A stretch of DNA of 64,000 nt from positions 307,585,950 to 307,649,949 of the forward strand of contig NC_081408.1 of the NCBI RefSeq assembly GCF_030272615.1. The letters are read 5' to 3'. The stretch comes from Cryptomeria japonica. Lineage: Eukaryota; Streptophyta; Pinopsida; Cupressales; Cupressaceae. Position 1 is the stretch's first letter. Every line of letters begins with the position of its first letter. The notes under the pieces were generated by a model. It did no database searches and was not told where the DNA came from. It worked only from the letters and a program-made list of their open reading frames with translations. Position numbers and translations under genes: made by a program. This document shows positions 34,101 to 44,173 of this stretch, one piece after another.

Positions 34101-35373
34101 GGTGGCGTCTGATCAACCCCATCGACCAATCGAAGGCCACCACGTGGCAAGGCATCAAAGCACATCAGAGGCAAAAAATAAAAATAAAATCAAAATTAAA
34201 ATGAGTAAATGATATAGTCTAAACTATATTAAATTTCAAAAAATTTAAATGATTGAGCACATTGGGGAATTAATTTGCCTAGGGTCTAAATTTTGGCCAA
34301 AATATAAAGTGTTATATGTTTTCGAAAAGCTCTCAAAGTGAGGAATCCGATTATGGGGTTAATTTTCACAAATGTGGGATATTTTGGAAACAGTTTGGCC
34401 GGGAGTAAAATTCAGTTAGAGAGAAGATATTTGATTTTTTCAGTTGCAGATTTGATTTTCTTCCCTCCTCTTTATATTCCCAATTCTTCTCAGTTGTAAG
34501 GGTTCCAGAATTCTGTGAGGAAGTGCTCCAGTTTTCGTGGCTTCCATTTTCTAAAATTCTTGACCCAAACCTGTAAAGTTTTATGGATCTATTCAGGGTA
34601 TAGAGGCTACATTGCAGGATGACAGATTGTTTTCTAGTTGCAGGTCTTACTTGTGTCAGGCATGAGTAAATTTCCCATGATATTGTCCCTGTGTATGCAT
34701 TTAATTGTTATGAATTGAATCCTCAAGGAGGCTTATAATTTGTCATCTCAAGGAGATTGTATGATTGTTTGTAAGCATTCTTCAATGAAGAGTTTAAATT
34801 CTATAATCAGTCATAAACAATGGAATGTGTCCCAGATCTGATAATTTTATGAATGGATTGAGTAATGCATTAGTACAAGGTATTAATGCAAGGATATGTT
34901 GTAAGGAAAACCAGTTTGTAACTGTGATTAACATTTTGTAGTTCTATGTGTGTGACTCTGTTGCCCAATGAACAAGGCACTGGTCTTTGACAAATTTGGG
35001 AATGGTCTCAGATATACATTTTAAAAGATAAATCTATTTCCCTTTATGTTTAGGGGTTAATGTTCTATCCTTCCAAAGCTCTATTTCACCTATTATTTGT
35101 ATAAGATCCAGCCCATCTGTACATGTTACCTAATTTGGTGAGCTTGTGGAATGGTTTGTCTGCTCATTGTTGATGCAGTCTTATGTTTGTGATTGTTGTA
35201 TTCAATGCATCAAAAGGGTGTCCCCCCCTAGGTCTAGCAGAACCTGAAGTGTAGGAGGATCATTAGGATCCTATGTTATGTTGTCCAAGCCCTGAGGTGT
35301 TTCATTGATTGAGATTGGCTATCTCATAGATAGATTTACAAGTGTCTTGGATTATCACTTTTGGTGAACAATA
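31118..35373 (+). repeat. 3' LTR of element G (4256 bp)
   Basis: Begins TGTTGGGACT and ends GGTGAACAATA; the other LTR ends GAACAACA, so the outer CA has decayed to TA. Colinear with the 5' LTR throughout, with small indels (for instance around 33675-33725 and 34165-34200). Five CACGTG hexamers are conserved. Confidence 0.93.
32890..34146 (+). promoter_or_regulatory. G-box cluster in the 3' LTR of G
   Basis: Exact CACGTG at 32890, 33160, 33490, 34039 and 34141, in the same order as in the other LTR. Their retention despite several percent divergence is notable but not proof of function. Confidence 0.6.
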
Positions 35374-35378
35374 GAAAC

Positions 35379-36964
35379 AACATGTCAGCTCCTTACAAAG
35401 GCAAAGGTCATCATCTGGTAGAGAGCAAGGGGTAGTTTCCTCTTCCCCTGTTCCAACATTAACAACCATATTTGTAAATAGGTTTTCAACCTGAGGTTCT
35501 CAGTCAGGAAATGATGGGGAGAAACTTGAAGTAATTACTACTAAACTAAAATCAACCTTTGAGTGAGATGACAAAATTACACCATCTAGAGGGAAATCTC
35601 CTCTTGTTGATTCTAAAGATATTTACCAATAGATAATTGATGATCATTCTTTCTCTGATTTTCTTGAAATTCCCTCCTCTCCTGTGCGAAACACCCCCAA
35701 CACTATTAATAAAGATTCAAGGCTTGAAACAACCTCTCCAGCATGGCTGAAGACATAGATAGAGAAGAAAAGGAAAGTGTCCACCCCTATTTCCAGTGAA
35801 ATAGGTGCAGTTGCACTACTGCTACAGAGTTCTCACAAGCCTAAAATGGCTAAGTGAATGTCTCAGATCATTTCTGATCCTCTATCTGGTGACCATATCC
35901 TAGAGATCATTGATCCTATTAAATATGTGAATGAAAATGATATAACAAAGAAGGATTATAAGATCAGTCATGTGGATATGGGATCTTCTACTTTGGAAGA
36001 TGATGTCTATCATGTTGACTTTTCAGTCAATGTGTTGATTAAGGGGGCTCAAGAACATAAGAAAAAGAATCTGGAGCTACAATCCCAAGTGCAGTCATTG
36101 AAGGATTTTATTTTATCTATTGTAAATCCTGCAACTAGGGAGGCTTCAATTTCACATGTGCAAGGACTTGATCCAGATATTATGAAAAAGGTCAAAGGTA
36201 ATTTAGGATATGCTAAAGCTATCACTGAATGGATAGATGAAATGTATAGGATTGGTGTTAGCTATATTACAAAGTTCTTGGTATTGTATGTGAATATTTG
36301 GAATAAAAGAAAGGAAGTGTTAGCTAAGCTACAACATGTTAGAAAAGATCATGAGAGCATATTTGTGCTTTCGAAGGAGGTTACTAAGCTCACCACATTG
36401 AATCCTGCCATTTTGATGACTGAAAAACTAGTAGCACATCCTAAAGAAATTGATCTTACCTGGCGAGAAGCCTTGGAGTGGAAAGAAAGGATCTACCATT
36501 ATTATATTAGAGACATTGATGATTCCCTAAAACACTATTTGAATGATATACTAAAAATAAAGAATAATCTTTGTGCTCTGGATGTTGATCTTATGGATAG
36601 CTTTAAGGAGAATGTACGAGAACTTGGTGAAATGATGGGCTAGTTCAAGGAGAATAATAAAAAAAACATCAAGGACCCTCAAAATATTTCTTTGGAATCC
36701 TTCAAGGGTTTGTGTCACTTTCAGATGCACACTACTACCTTTGACATTGAGATAGATGAAATGCAAAAATATATTGCCACTACTGACGGGTTGAATTCAA
36801 AATGGAGAACAAGACTATGCATCACAACAGTACTAGAGGAACCGAACTTTGAGCCAATCATGAATAAGTACCATGAGTACAGACAAATGATTAAGGTTCA
36901 AGGGGCGACATGTGTTGATTAGGAGGTGGAGATCATTGGCGATTATGAATCGAAAGTTGAATAG
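35379..36964 (+). pseudogene. ORF3 of B1, C-terminal third (coiled coil)
   Basis: Continues the frame cut by G. Longest open part 35858-36643: EIIDPIKYVNENDITKKDYK, then AQEHKKKNLELQSQVQSLKD (heptads), then WIDEMYRIGVSYITKFLVLY, then DVDLMDSFKENVRELGEMMG. It ends at TAG 36962-36964, directly before the LTR. It aligns with B2 at 46141-46604 and 61692-62305. Charged, helical and without recognised domain; likely oligomeric. Confidence 0.7.
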
Positions 36965-37628
36965 GTGGGGGCAGTTTCATAGTTTTACTATTTTAATTTT
37001 ATTTTTTTAATATTGGCATGGAAGCGAAAAAGAATTATTTTAAAATAACGGTTGTCTTGAAGAAATTGTTTTTCTTAATGTTTTAAACAACTAGACTTAT
37101 TTTCAATTTAGGATATTTTGAGAAAACTTTGTTTTACCTTTTAAGAACAAAAACCTCTTTAAGCATATTTTTGTTTACTGTTTTGAATATAGAAAATGAG
37201 TTGGTGGCTTCAAATATTCATAATCTTAAAATTATAGTGTGTGAATGATTTTATGTTCTTTTGAATGGTTATCAGTGGATGCATCTGTATTTGAGATGGT
37301 GAATGGTTCATTTTTTTATTGTTGCAAAAGTATTGTCTTTGAATGGTATTTTGTAGCGATATTGTTGTTTCAAAATCTTGGAAATTGTATTTTATGCATG
37401 TCTTTTCAAAGCTTTATGGTTAAAAGATCTTTCCTTATTTTCTTTCTAGTTAAAAGAATTTCAATTAATTTCTATTCATTGAATATCATTCGAGGTAGAT
37501 GCCACCTTGTAAAATAAGAAGATAATTACTCAATAAATAGTTTGTTCAAGTTGGTTTGACTGTGGTTACATTCGTCACCTTTATGGTCATAAGAATATAG
37601 AGTTAGGTGATAAATTTGTTAACCAACA
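36965..37628 (+). repeat. LTR shared by B1 and B2
   Basis: About 660 bp between the ORF3 stop of B1 and the primer site of B2; a second copy follows ORF3 of B2 (62306-62951). Both end TTAGGTGATAAA(A)TTGTTAACCAACA-like sequence. It serves as 3' LTR of B1 and 5' LTR of B2 at once. The left border is approximate, because TG is not obvious after the purine tract AATAGGTGGGGGCAG. Confidence 0.75.
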
Positions 37629-37634
37629 GATTTT

Positions 37635-37652
37635 TGGCGACTCTACTAGGGA
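37635..37652 (+). other. Primer-binding site of B2
   Basis: TGGCGACTCTACTAGGGA, six bases inside the LTR end (CCAACA at 37628). It differs from the G consensus at two bases. It is the Tat/Ogre-like primer type. Confidence 0.8.
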
Positions 37653-37701
37653 CATATATATAAACCAATATTATAAAGTATTTGTGGAGTAGTAGTCAGT
37701 C

Positions 37702-37959
37702 ATGGGTTTATCAAGACAAGTTTCCCCTGTGTTACAACCTAATGTAGATTGGTTGGTTTATAATCAAGAAGACTTAGTTGTACCTCTTCGACGCCTTTCT
37801 TGGGAAAAGAGGAGGTCTAGTCGTTACTATCATGGAGTTAATGTTGTTTTAGAAAAAGAAGAGGAGTTTGGAGAAAATATTGTGTGTATGGATGTCACTC
37901 AAGGAGTAGTTATTCTTTTCGAAGGGGTCCACCCTTTACCAATCCTTAGAAATAATTAA
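37702..37959 (+). CDS. Short ORF ahead of gag in B2 (unrecognised)
   Basis: 85 residues from an ATG about 50 bases past the primer site: MGLSRQVSPVLQPNVDWLVY, then a basic stretch (RRLSWEKRRSSRYYHG) and an acidic stretch. It may be an amino-terminal gag piece separated from 38014 by stops, or a chance ORF in the leader. No family recognised. Confidence 0.35.
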   Translation: MGLSRQVSPVLQPNVDWLVYNQEDLVVPLRRLSWEKRRSSRYYHGVNVVLEKEEEFGENIVCMDVTQGVVILFEGVHPLPILRNN

Positions 37960-38013
37960 ATCTTCCACCTAAGTAGAAGTTTGTGACTTTGAGCCTTGTT
38001 GTTTAGTAAAATT

Positions 38014-39028
38014 ATGGCTTCCAAAATATATGCTAGGGTTGATAAGAAGAAGGGGATTGTTGTTAAAGATTTTGAATTCTTAGAATCTATTAGCTTTTCG
38101 ACTTTCCCACCTGTACGAAGAACTAAAACTGTCTGTAATAGACCTGCACCCACCAACTCACATTCCCTTAACCAAATCTTTGTATTGCAGGGTACCACAT
38201 TACCCCTTCAAGTGTGTTTCCCAATCCCTTCTATCCAAGTCATGGCTCAACCTGTCCCATGGGGTTTAGCTATAGGTCCTATCACATTTGCAGCTGGGGC
38301 CCAACTCCATGATTTTTCCAAAGGCACCAGGGAAATTATCCCCAAGTTCAATGGAGATGGGAAAATTTCTCCTAAGGAACATTTAAAGGCTTTCTTTGTT
38401 GTGCCATCTATCTTGGTAGTGCAACACAAAGATGTTGCAATGAGGTTGTTTGTAGAATCTTTGATTGTTCCTGTTGTTGAATGGTTTTTATTCTCATCCT
38501 GATGGTTGTATAAATAATTGGAATACATTAAGAATGAATTTTGAAAGAATATTTAAAATAGTTGAAGATGATTCAGTTTTGGTTGCTCAGTTAGGTTCTA
38601 TGAAGAAAGCAGTACATGAAACCATGAGAGATTTTGTGGAAAAGTTCAACAAATTGTTTAATAGAATCACCACCACTATGAGACTCGGCGAGCATTTAAT
38701 CAAGGCAATGTTTATCAACACTTTACCTCTTGATATAAGTTTTACCATTAAAAGAGAGGTTGCTGCTAATATAGAGGCTTCTCAGACTTTAGCCATAGAA
38801 ATTGAAGATGATTTGATTACCACTAGCAAATGGAAAAAAGAGTTGCAAATTGGAAAATCATTACCAGTAAATTCCACCGATCCAATGATTCAGAGATTAT
38901 CTAACAATATTATTACCTTGAAGAGGAAGATGCCTAAAGGTCCATCAACTTCTTATCAAGATGCTCCAAGAAGGGATTATAACTATCAAGGTCTTCAGAA
39001 TAAAATGCTCTATAATGGGTCCAAGTAA
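38014..39028 (+). pseudogene. gag: gag of B2
   Basis: Retrotransposon capsid protein. It starts MASKIYARVDKKKG at ATG 38014. The core reads IIPKFNGDGKISPKEHLKAF, then DVAMRLFVESL, then VEWF...INNWNTLRMNFERIF, then MRDFVEKFNKLFNRI, then FINTLPLDI, the Retrotrans_gag order. A frameshift near 38480 moves it between frames. It lacks a visible CCHC knuckle. Confidence 0.85.
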
Positions 39029-39097
39029 GAGATTGGCAATTGAAGGTCCCCCTTCTTCCTCTTCATCTTCAAATGTGAGTAATCATCATATTTTTCT

Positions 39098-40102
39098 TTG
39101 ACATCTGATCATGATGGAAGTACTTGCCTAGAAATGATAAGATATACGCAACTTCTTTTCACCAGTGAGCATGCCACGAAGCCTTATGTAGAGGAGCCCA
39201 ATTCATCCAAGGATATTGGTGTAAATTTATTTGAGTACTTTCTTGGTAATGTTGATGAGGAAGATGTACTAGTAAAGGTGAATGATCTTAATTGTGTTGT
39301 GTTCACTAGGTCACAACATGCAAATGGAGAACAAAGTAATTCCTCTTCCATCCCAAAGTTTCTCTTAACTAAATAGAAGAAAGCAAACCAAGGAACTCCC
39401 AAAGAATCTCAAGTTGAGGTAGCTCCTTCTACTTATGTCCTTGTTATATTGAACTCTAGTTCCTTTGATATTATTGAGTCTTATAAGAATACAAAGATCC
39501 AAATCTCCCAAGCTGAATATATAAGGCTTAATCCAAAGGAATTGGATAGATTGGTTAAATATGTCAAAGAGGGAACCCTATCACCTCAATGCAATGCCTA
39601 GTTATCCTATGATAATGAAGTTAGTGTAAAAGAAAAAGTTTTTTCCAATTCTAAGGATGACCCTTCTTATTAACAAGACCCCTCTGCTAAGCGAGAGCCT
39701 TTCTATGTCTCTTTGTTTATTGTTGGCTTTAGGTTATGTAATTGTATTATTGACTTTGGTGCTTCCAAAAATGTAATGTTTGCTCAAGTAACCCAAGCTT
39801 TAGGTTTTTCCATTATGTCTTCCCAAGGGGAATCTTACTCTATGGATGACTCTATAGTCCCAATCCTAGGTCAAATTAAAGACACTCAAGTATTCCTTGC
39901 AACTTTCCCCAAAAAGAGACTAAAATTAACAATATTAGTAGTTGATTTACTTGCCAGCTATGAGATGCTTATAAGTAGGAGTTTTTGTAAATACTTGGGG
40001 GGAGAAATTCAAATAGATTGGTCCCAAACTTTGATTCCACTTGAAGGGAAGAAGATGTGCCTGAACCCTGAGCCTAAAGACAAGTTTACTTTATTGAAAT
40101 AG
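39098..40102 (+). pseudogene. gag-protease region of B2
   Basis: After a linker with stops, PFYVSLFIVGFRLCNCIIDF and then GASKNVM match the retropepsin-like start of Ty3 elements, where the catalytic triad should be D-S/T-G; here it reads D-F-G. Then TQALGFSIMS, ILVVDLLASYEMLISRSF, and GGEIQIDWSQTLIPL follow. With Phe in the triad it would be inactive. The end of the open frame is TAG at 40100-40102. Confidence 0.75.
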
Positions 40103-40129
40103 GGAGATCCTAGAGCTGACATTTTATTT

Positions 40130-40684
40130 ATGGAAACTGGGCCTGACACCTACACGTGTTCATCAAATCCTCACAATAGTTCAGATCAAGTCAACTCTAA
40201 CCTAAAGGATGAGTTATGGACACTTGAGTTAGATGGAAGTAGTGCTAATGCTAGATCAGGAGAAAGAGTAGTCTTAGTCTCACTGGATGGTTACAAGTTT
40301 CCTTACACCTTCAAACTAGAATTTGATAACACCAATAATATTGCAGAATATGAAGCTTTTTTGCTTGGTTTAGGATTAGCTAAAGAAAAGGGAATTAAAT
40401 AGTTGAAGGATGTTGGTGATGTTGAGTTGGTTGTCAGGAAAATCAGCAAGGTTTATACTATGAAGAGTAGTTGTCTGAAGCATTATAGAAATAGGGTTTG
40501 GGACTGCATTGAACTCTTTGATGCTTTCTCAATTGAATCTATTCCAAGAAGCCAGAATACAAGAGCTGATTTGTTAGCTATTTCAGCCTCTTTACTGTTG
40601 CCCCATCTTGATTTTGTAGATAAGACTTTCCAAGTGGAGTTAATATACACACGAAGTGTCCCTGACAATGTTGATCATTGGTAG
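40130..40684 (+). pseudogene. Extra RNase H domain of B2, placed before reverse transcriptase
   Basis: RNase HI-like fold of the kind called archaeal-type RNase H in Tat/Ogre-like elements. Motifs: LELDGSSANARSG (Asp), NTNNIAEYEAFLLGLGLAK (Glu), GDVELVVRKIS (Asp), YRNRVWDCIELFDAF, and PRSQNTRADLLAISAS (Asp). All four acidic positions are present. One TAG after GIK (40400-40402) breaks the frame. A second, ordinary RNase H follows reverse transcriptase, so the element has two. Confidence 0.8.
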
Positions 40685-41207
40685 GTGTTTAATGATGATA
40701 GAAAAATAATTAAATTCCTTGAGAAGTCGATGTCTTTTCCTCATTGTTATTTTGAAGGAGGTGCTAATGAGAGTAATGAAGTGTTGGAAGATGAGGTTAT
40801 TGATTTTGAAGGGAAAGAAGCAGAGGTAGTACAGTTGAAAGGAAATAAGATACCTAAAGGATTGGTCTCCCTTGAGGATCTTTTCAATAGGCATGATCAA
40901 TATCTAAAGCAGAAGAACAAGTATGTCCCACCTCTGTTGAATATGATCAGGTCAACATTGGGACTGGGGAGAATCCAAAGCTTGTTTGCATTGGTAAATG
41001 TTGCTCGCCTAAAGAAAGGAAGAAGCTTATTACTTTATTGCTTTATTATTGAGATGTCTTTCCCTAGAGTTACACTGACCTAAAGAAATTTAGAAATGGT
41101 AGTTTCTAGCATAAAATTTCTTTTTAACCTGGTGTCACACCTTTCAAACAGAAACAACGTACGTACAATACTAAGATTGCTAATGCAATCTAACTGAAAT
41201 TGAGAAG

Positions 41208-41790
41208 ATGCAGAATGCAAAGATCATCTACCCTTTTTATCATTCCACATGGGTTGCCAATATTATTCCTGTCAAAAAAAAGAATGGGGAAATAAGAATA
41301 TGTGTTGATTTTAGAAATCTAAATCAAGCTTCTTTAAAAGATAATTATCCCTTGCCTGTCATGGACCATATTTTGCAAACGGATGCAAGTTCAGAGATGA
41401 TGTTTATGCTTGAAGGCTTCTCATATTATAACCCAAGTTTAAGTAGCTCCTAAAGATCAACATAAGCCCGCTTTCACTACTCCTATTGGAGTATTTTCTT
41501 ATCATAGAATATTGTTTGGTCTTATCAATGCTAGTGCCACCTTCCAGGGGCTATGGATTTGTCTTTTGGAGATTTGAAAACTAAAATAATTTTCATCTAT
41601 TTGGATGACCTAACGGTCTTCTCTAAAAAGAGGATCAATCATCTGTATGATTTGCAGGTAATTATACAGCGATGTAGGGAGGAAGGCATCTTTTTGAATC
41701 CCAAGAAATCTATTTTTGTTGTGATTGAAGGAAAACTCTTAGGTCGTATTCTCTCAAAATATGGATTAAGATTGACCCTGAAAGAGTGAA
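41208..41790 (+). pseudogene. pol: Reverse transcriptase of B2
   Basis: Ty3-type polymerase: HSTWVANIIPVKKKNGEIRI, then CVDFRNLNQASLKDNYPLPV, then MLEGFSYYN where the first catalytic Asp (usually LDGYSGYN) is Glu, then IFIYLDDLTVFSK with the catalytic YLDD at 41598-41609. Frameshifts around 41455-41550 and 41790. Confidence 0.9.
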
Positions 41791-42259
41791 GGAAATTATG
41801 CAGTTGATCTTACTAGAGAACAAAGATGGTGTTAGGTATTTCTTTGGTCAAGTGAATTTCTTAAGAAGGTTTGTTCCTGATTTTGTTGAGTTGACTAAAC
41901 CTATTGTAGAGATGATGAAAAACCATCCTTCCTTTAAATGGAGTCTTGAGGGAAAACAATCTTTTGAACATATAAAAGTGGCGATTGTAAATGAACCCAC
42001 CCCAATATATCTTGATTTCACTAAGGGTTTCATTATATACTCTTATGCCTCAGAACATACCTTGTCGGCTATATTGTTACAAAAGAATGAACAAGGTTTT
42101 GCAGCCCCAATATCTTTTATGAGTATCCCTCAGAAGAAGTATGAATTTAATTATTCTCCTCTTGAGAAGCATGCTTATGTTGTAGTCAAATCTCTTAAGA
42201 GCTTCAGGTATTACATTTTGCACTCCCATGTTGTTGTTTTGTACCGAAGGCAGCTGTGA
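41786..42259 (+). pseudogene. pol: Ty3-type RNase H of B2
   Basis: Connection FFGQVNFLRRFVPDFVELTK, then SFKWSLEGKQSFEHIKVAI, then FIIYSYASEHTLSAILLQKN, then KKYEFNYSPLEKHAYVVVKS. This is the RNase H directly fused behind reverse transcriptase in Ty3 elements. The first acidic residue (usually in YxDAS) reads Tyr. Confidence 0.85.
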
Positions 42260-42287
42260 AAAGTATCCTTACTCAATAGGAAATTAG

Positions 42288-43450
42288 GTGGTACATTATT
42301 TGGGAAGGAAATCTATATAAAAGAGGAGTTGGTGGTACTTTCTTGAGATGTGTAGACAAGGAACAACATAAGAAGCTGTTGGAATTTTTTCACAATGAGG
42401 CATGTGGCGGTCATTTTTTTGCCTCTATAATAGCCTTCAAAATTCTTCGTCAAAAATTCTATTGGCCAGGTATGTTCAAGGTTACATATGAATGGGTAGC
42501 CAAGTGTGAAAAGTATGTCATGTTTACTAGTAGACCTCATTTAGCTACATTACCCTTGAATCCTGCTGTGATTGATGAGCCTTTCTAGTAGTGGGGCATC
42601 GATTTTATAGGACCAATCAATCCACATTCTTCTGTAGGACATACCCATATTTTAACAACTACTATTTATTTTACCAAATGGGTAGAATCCATCCCCGTGA
42701 AGAATACTACTTCTGAAGTGGTGTGCAATTTACCTGAAAGAAAACATCTTGGTGAGATTTGGAGTACCCAAAAAACTATTTGCTAACAATACTAGTTATT
42801 TTTCATCAATTTAAATTACTTTGTTTTTTTATGAGAATGACATAAGTCTGACACACTCCTCAGATTATTACCCTCAAGGGAATGGACAAGCTGAGTCTAC
42901 CAACAAGAATATTGTCTCCACCATCAGCAAATTAGTGGATGAGAATCAAAGGGAATGACATAAAAAGCTATATGATGCTCTGTGGGCTAATAGAGTAACC
43001 TATAAAAGGGCTATAGGCATGTATCCTTTCCAACTTGTTTATTGGGTAGAGAGTGTTTTACCCTTTCCACTAGAACTCTTCGCACTCAATTTGAAAAAGG
43101 CTATTGAAGACAAACAATTTCAATCTGCAGTGGAGAAGAGGACCATGTACCTGAATAAGTTGGAAGAACAAAGGGACATGGTGATAGACAAAATTTCTCA
43201 CCACCAATAGATGGTTAAGAAGATATTTGACAAAAGAGCTAGACAAATGAATTTTGCAGTCAAAGACATGGTACTTCTTTGGGACAAGAGGAGAGAACCA
43301 AAAAATTCACATAAGAAGTTTGATTCATTATGGAAGGGACCTTTTCAGATCAGACAAGTCATTGGCAACAATGATTTTCTGTTGGCCTATCCTAATGGTA
43401 CAATGTTACCTCTTTCCTATAATGGGAAAGATTTGAAAATCTTAAATTAA
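42288..43450 (+). pseudogene. pol: Integrase of B2 with GPY/F-type C terminus
   Basis: Zinc region: EFFHNEACGGHF...FYWPGM...KCEKY; the last Cys of the HHCC set appears as Tyr. Core: WGIDFIGPINPHSSVG (first Asp), HILTTTIYFTKWVESIPVKN, then a broken stretch to PQGNGQAEST (Glu). C terminus: FQLVYWVESVLPFPLEL, then WKGPFQIRQVIGNNDFLLAY, then GKDLKILN, with TAA ending at 43450. Several shifts between 42590 and 43010. Confidence 0.88.
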
Positions 43451-44173
43451 AGCAGTGTCATCCCCTTTGTACATAGTTTTGTTTTTCTAGTTAGTCTGTT
43501 GTGTCTTGATTTCTTTCATCTCTGTTGCCTAATGAATAAGGCGTATGCCAAGTTTCTTTGGATCCTCTGCATCCTAAAAGACCTTTTCCCCATTTAGAGC
43601 CAATATGTTTCCCCCCTTTTAATTTTGGAACTGCCATCCATATTTTTTTCCGTATTTCCTTATCGCTCCATTCTTCAAACTCCTTGTTGCAGGTTTTATG
43701 AGTTTTCAAAGTTTTGTCGCACAATATGTCTCTTTTCCAAGATTGTTGTGGGGTTTAGAAGTTTAGAAAGTATGTGATTTCCCAATCTCCCATTGTCTTG
43801 TGCTTTGGTCGCTCTAGAGGGGATTGTGGAAAGTTTGTAAGTCCCAACTGTAGGTTCATAAGTTCATATTTTCCCCGACTAAGTGATTTGTCAGTCTCAC
43901 CTAGGTCTTGAGGCGTTGCCTTTGCATCAAGTTATTGTACAGGCTAACGTTGTTTGCCTTGTTAGCATGAACATGATGAAATAAAGGACCATTTAAAAAG
44001 GCAAAGAAAATGCAACATTTAAGGCATATCACATCACTCGAGGACACAAATGAGGTGGCAGATAATTTTTGAGCCAGCTCTCACTTCTAAATTTTCACAA
44101 AGTGCATTATCTAGCTTGTGTCCATGTAGAGTGTGATACAGAACCATTGGGCAGGTGTGTGAGACACAGAAGT

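Larger units (their letters stand above)
22987..35373 (+). mobile_element. Element G: pol-less Ty3-type retrotransposon with 4.2-kb LTRs
   Basis: 12,387 bp in all: LTR 22987-27195, internal 27196-31117, LTR 31118-35373. A perfect GAAAC duplication and an empty site in paralogous B2 support it. The internal region holds a primer site in triplicate, one enlarged gag frame and no protease, reverse transcriptase or integrase, so it would depend on another element's enzymes. It fits the class called TR-GAG or gag-bearing LARD. Hand comparison of about 345 bp of LTR gave about 15 differences. Element A has similar termini, gag and primer sites and may be a relative of the autonomous partner. Confidence 0.92.
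15858..36964 (+). mobile_element. Element B1: 5'-truncated Ty3/gypsy body, interrupted by C and G
   Basis: Homologous along its length to B2, beginning inside integrase (15858) and ending at the stop of ORF3 (36964), followed by the LTR it shares with B2. Its pieces are 15858-16131, 20265-22986 and 35374-36964. The LTR, gag, protease and reverse transcriptase expected upstream are missing, lost at the junction with the LINE. Confidence 0.85.
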
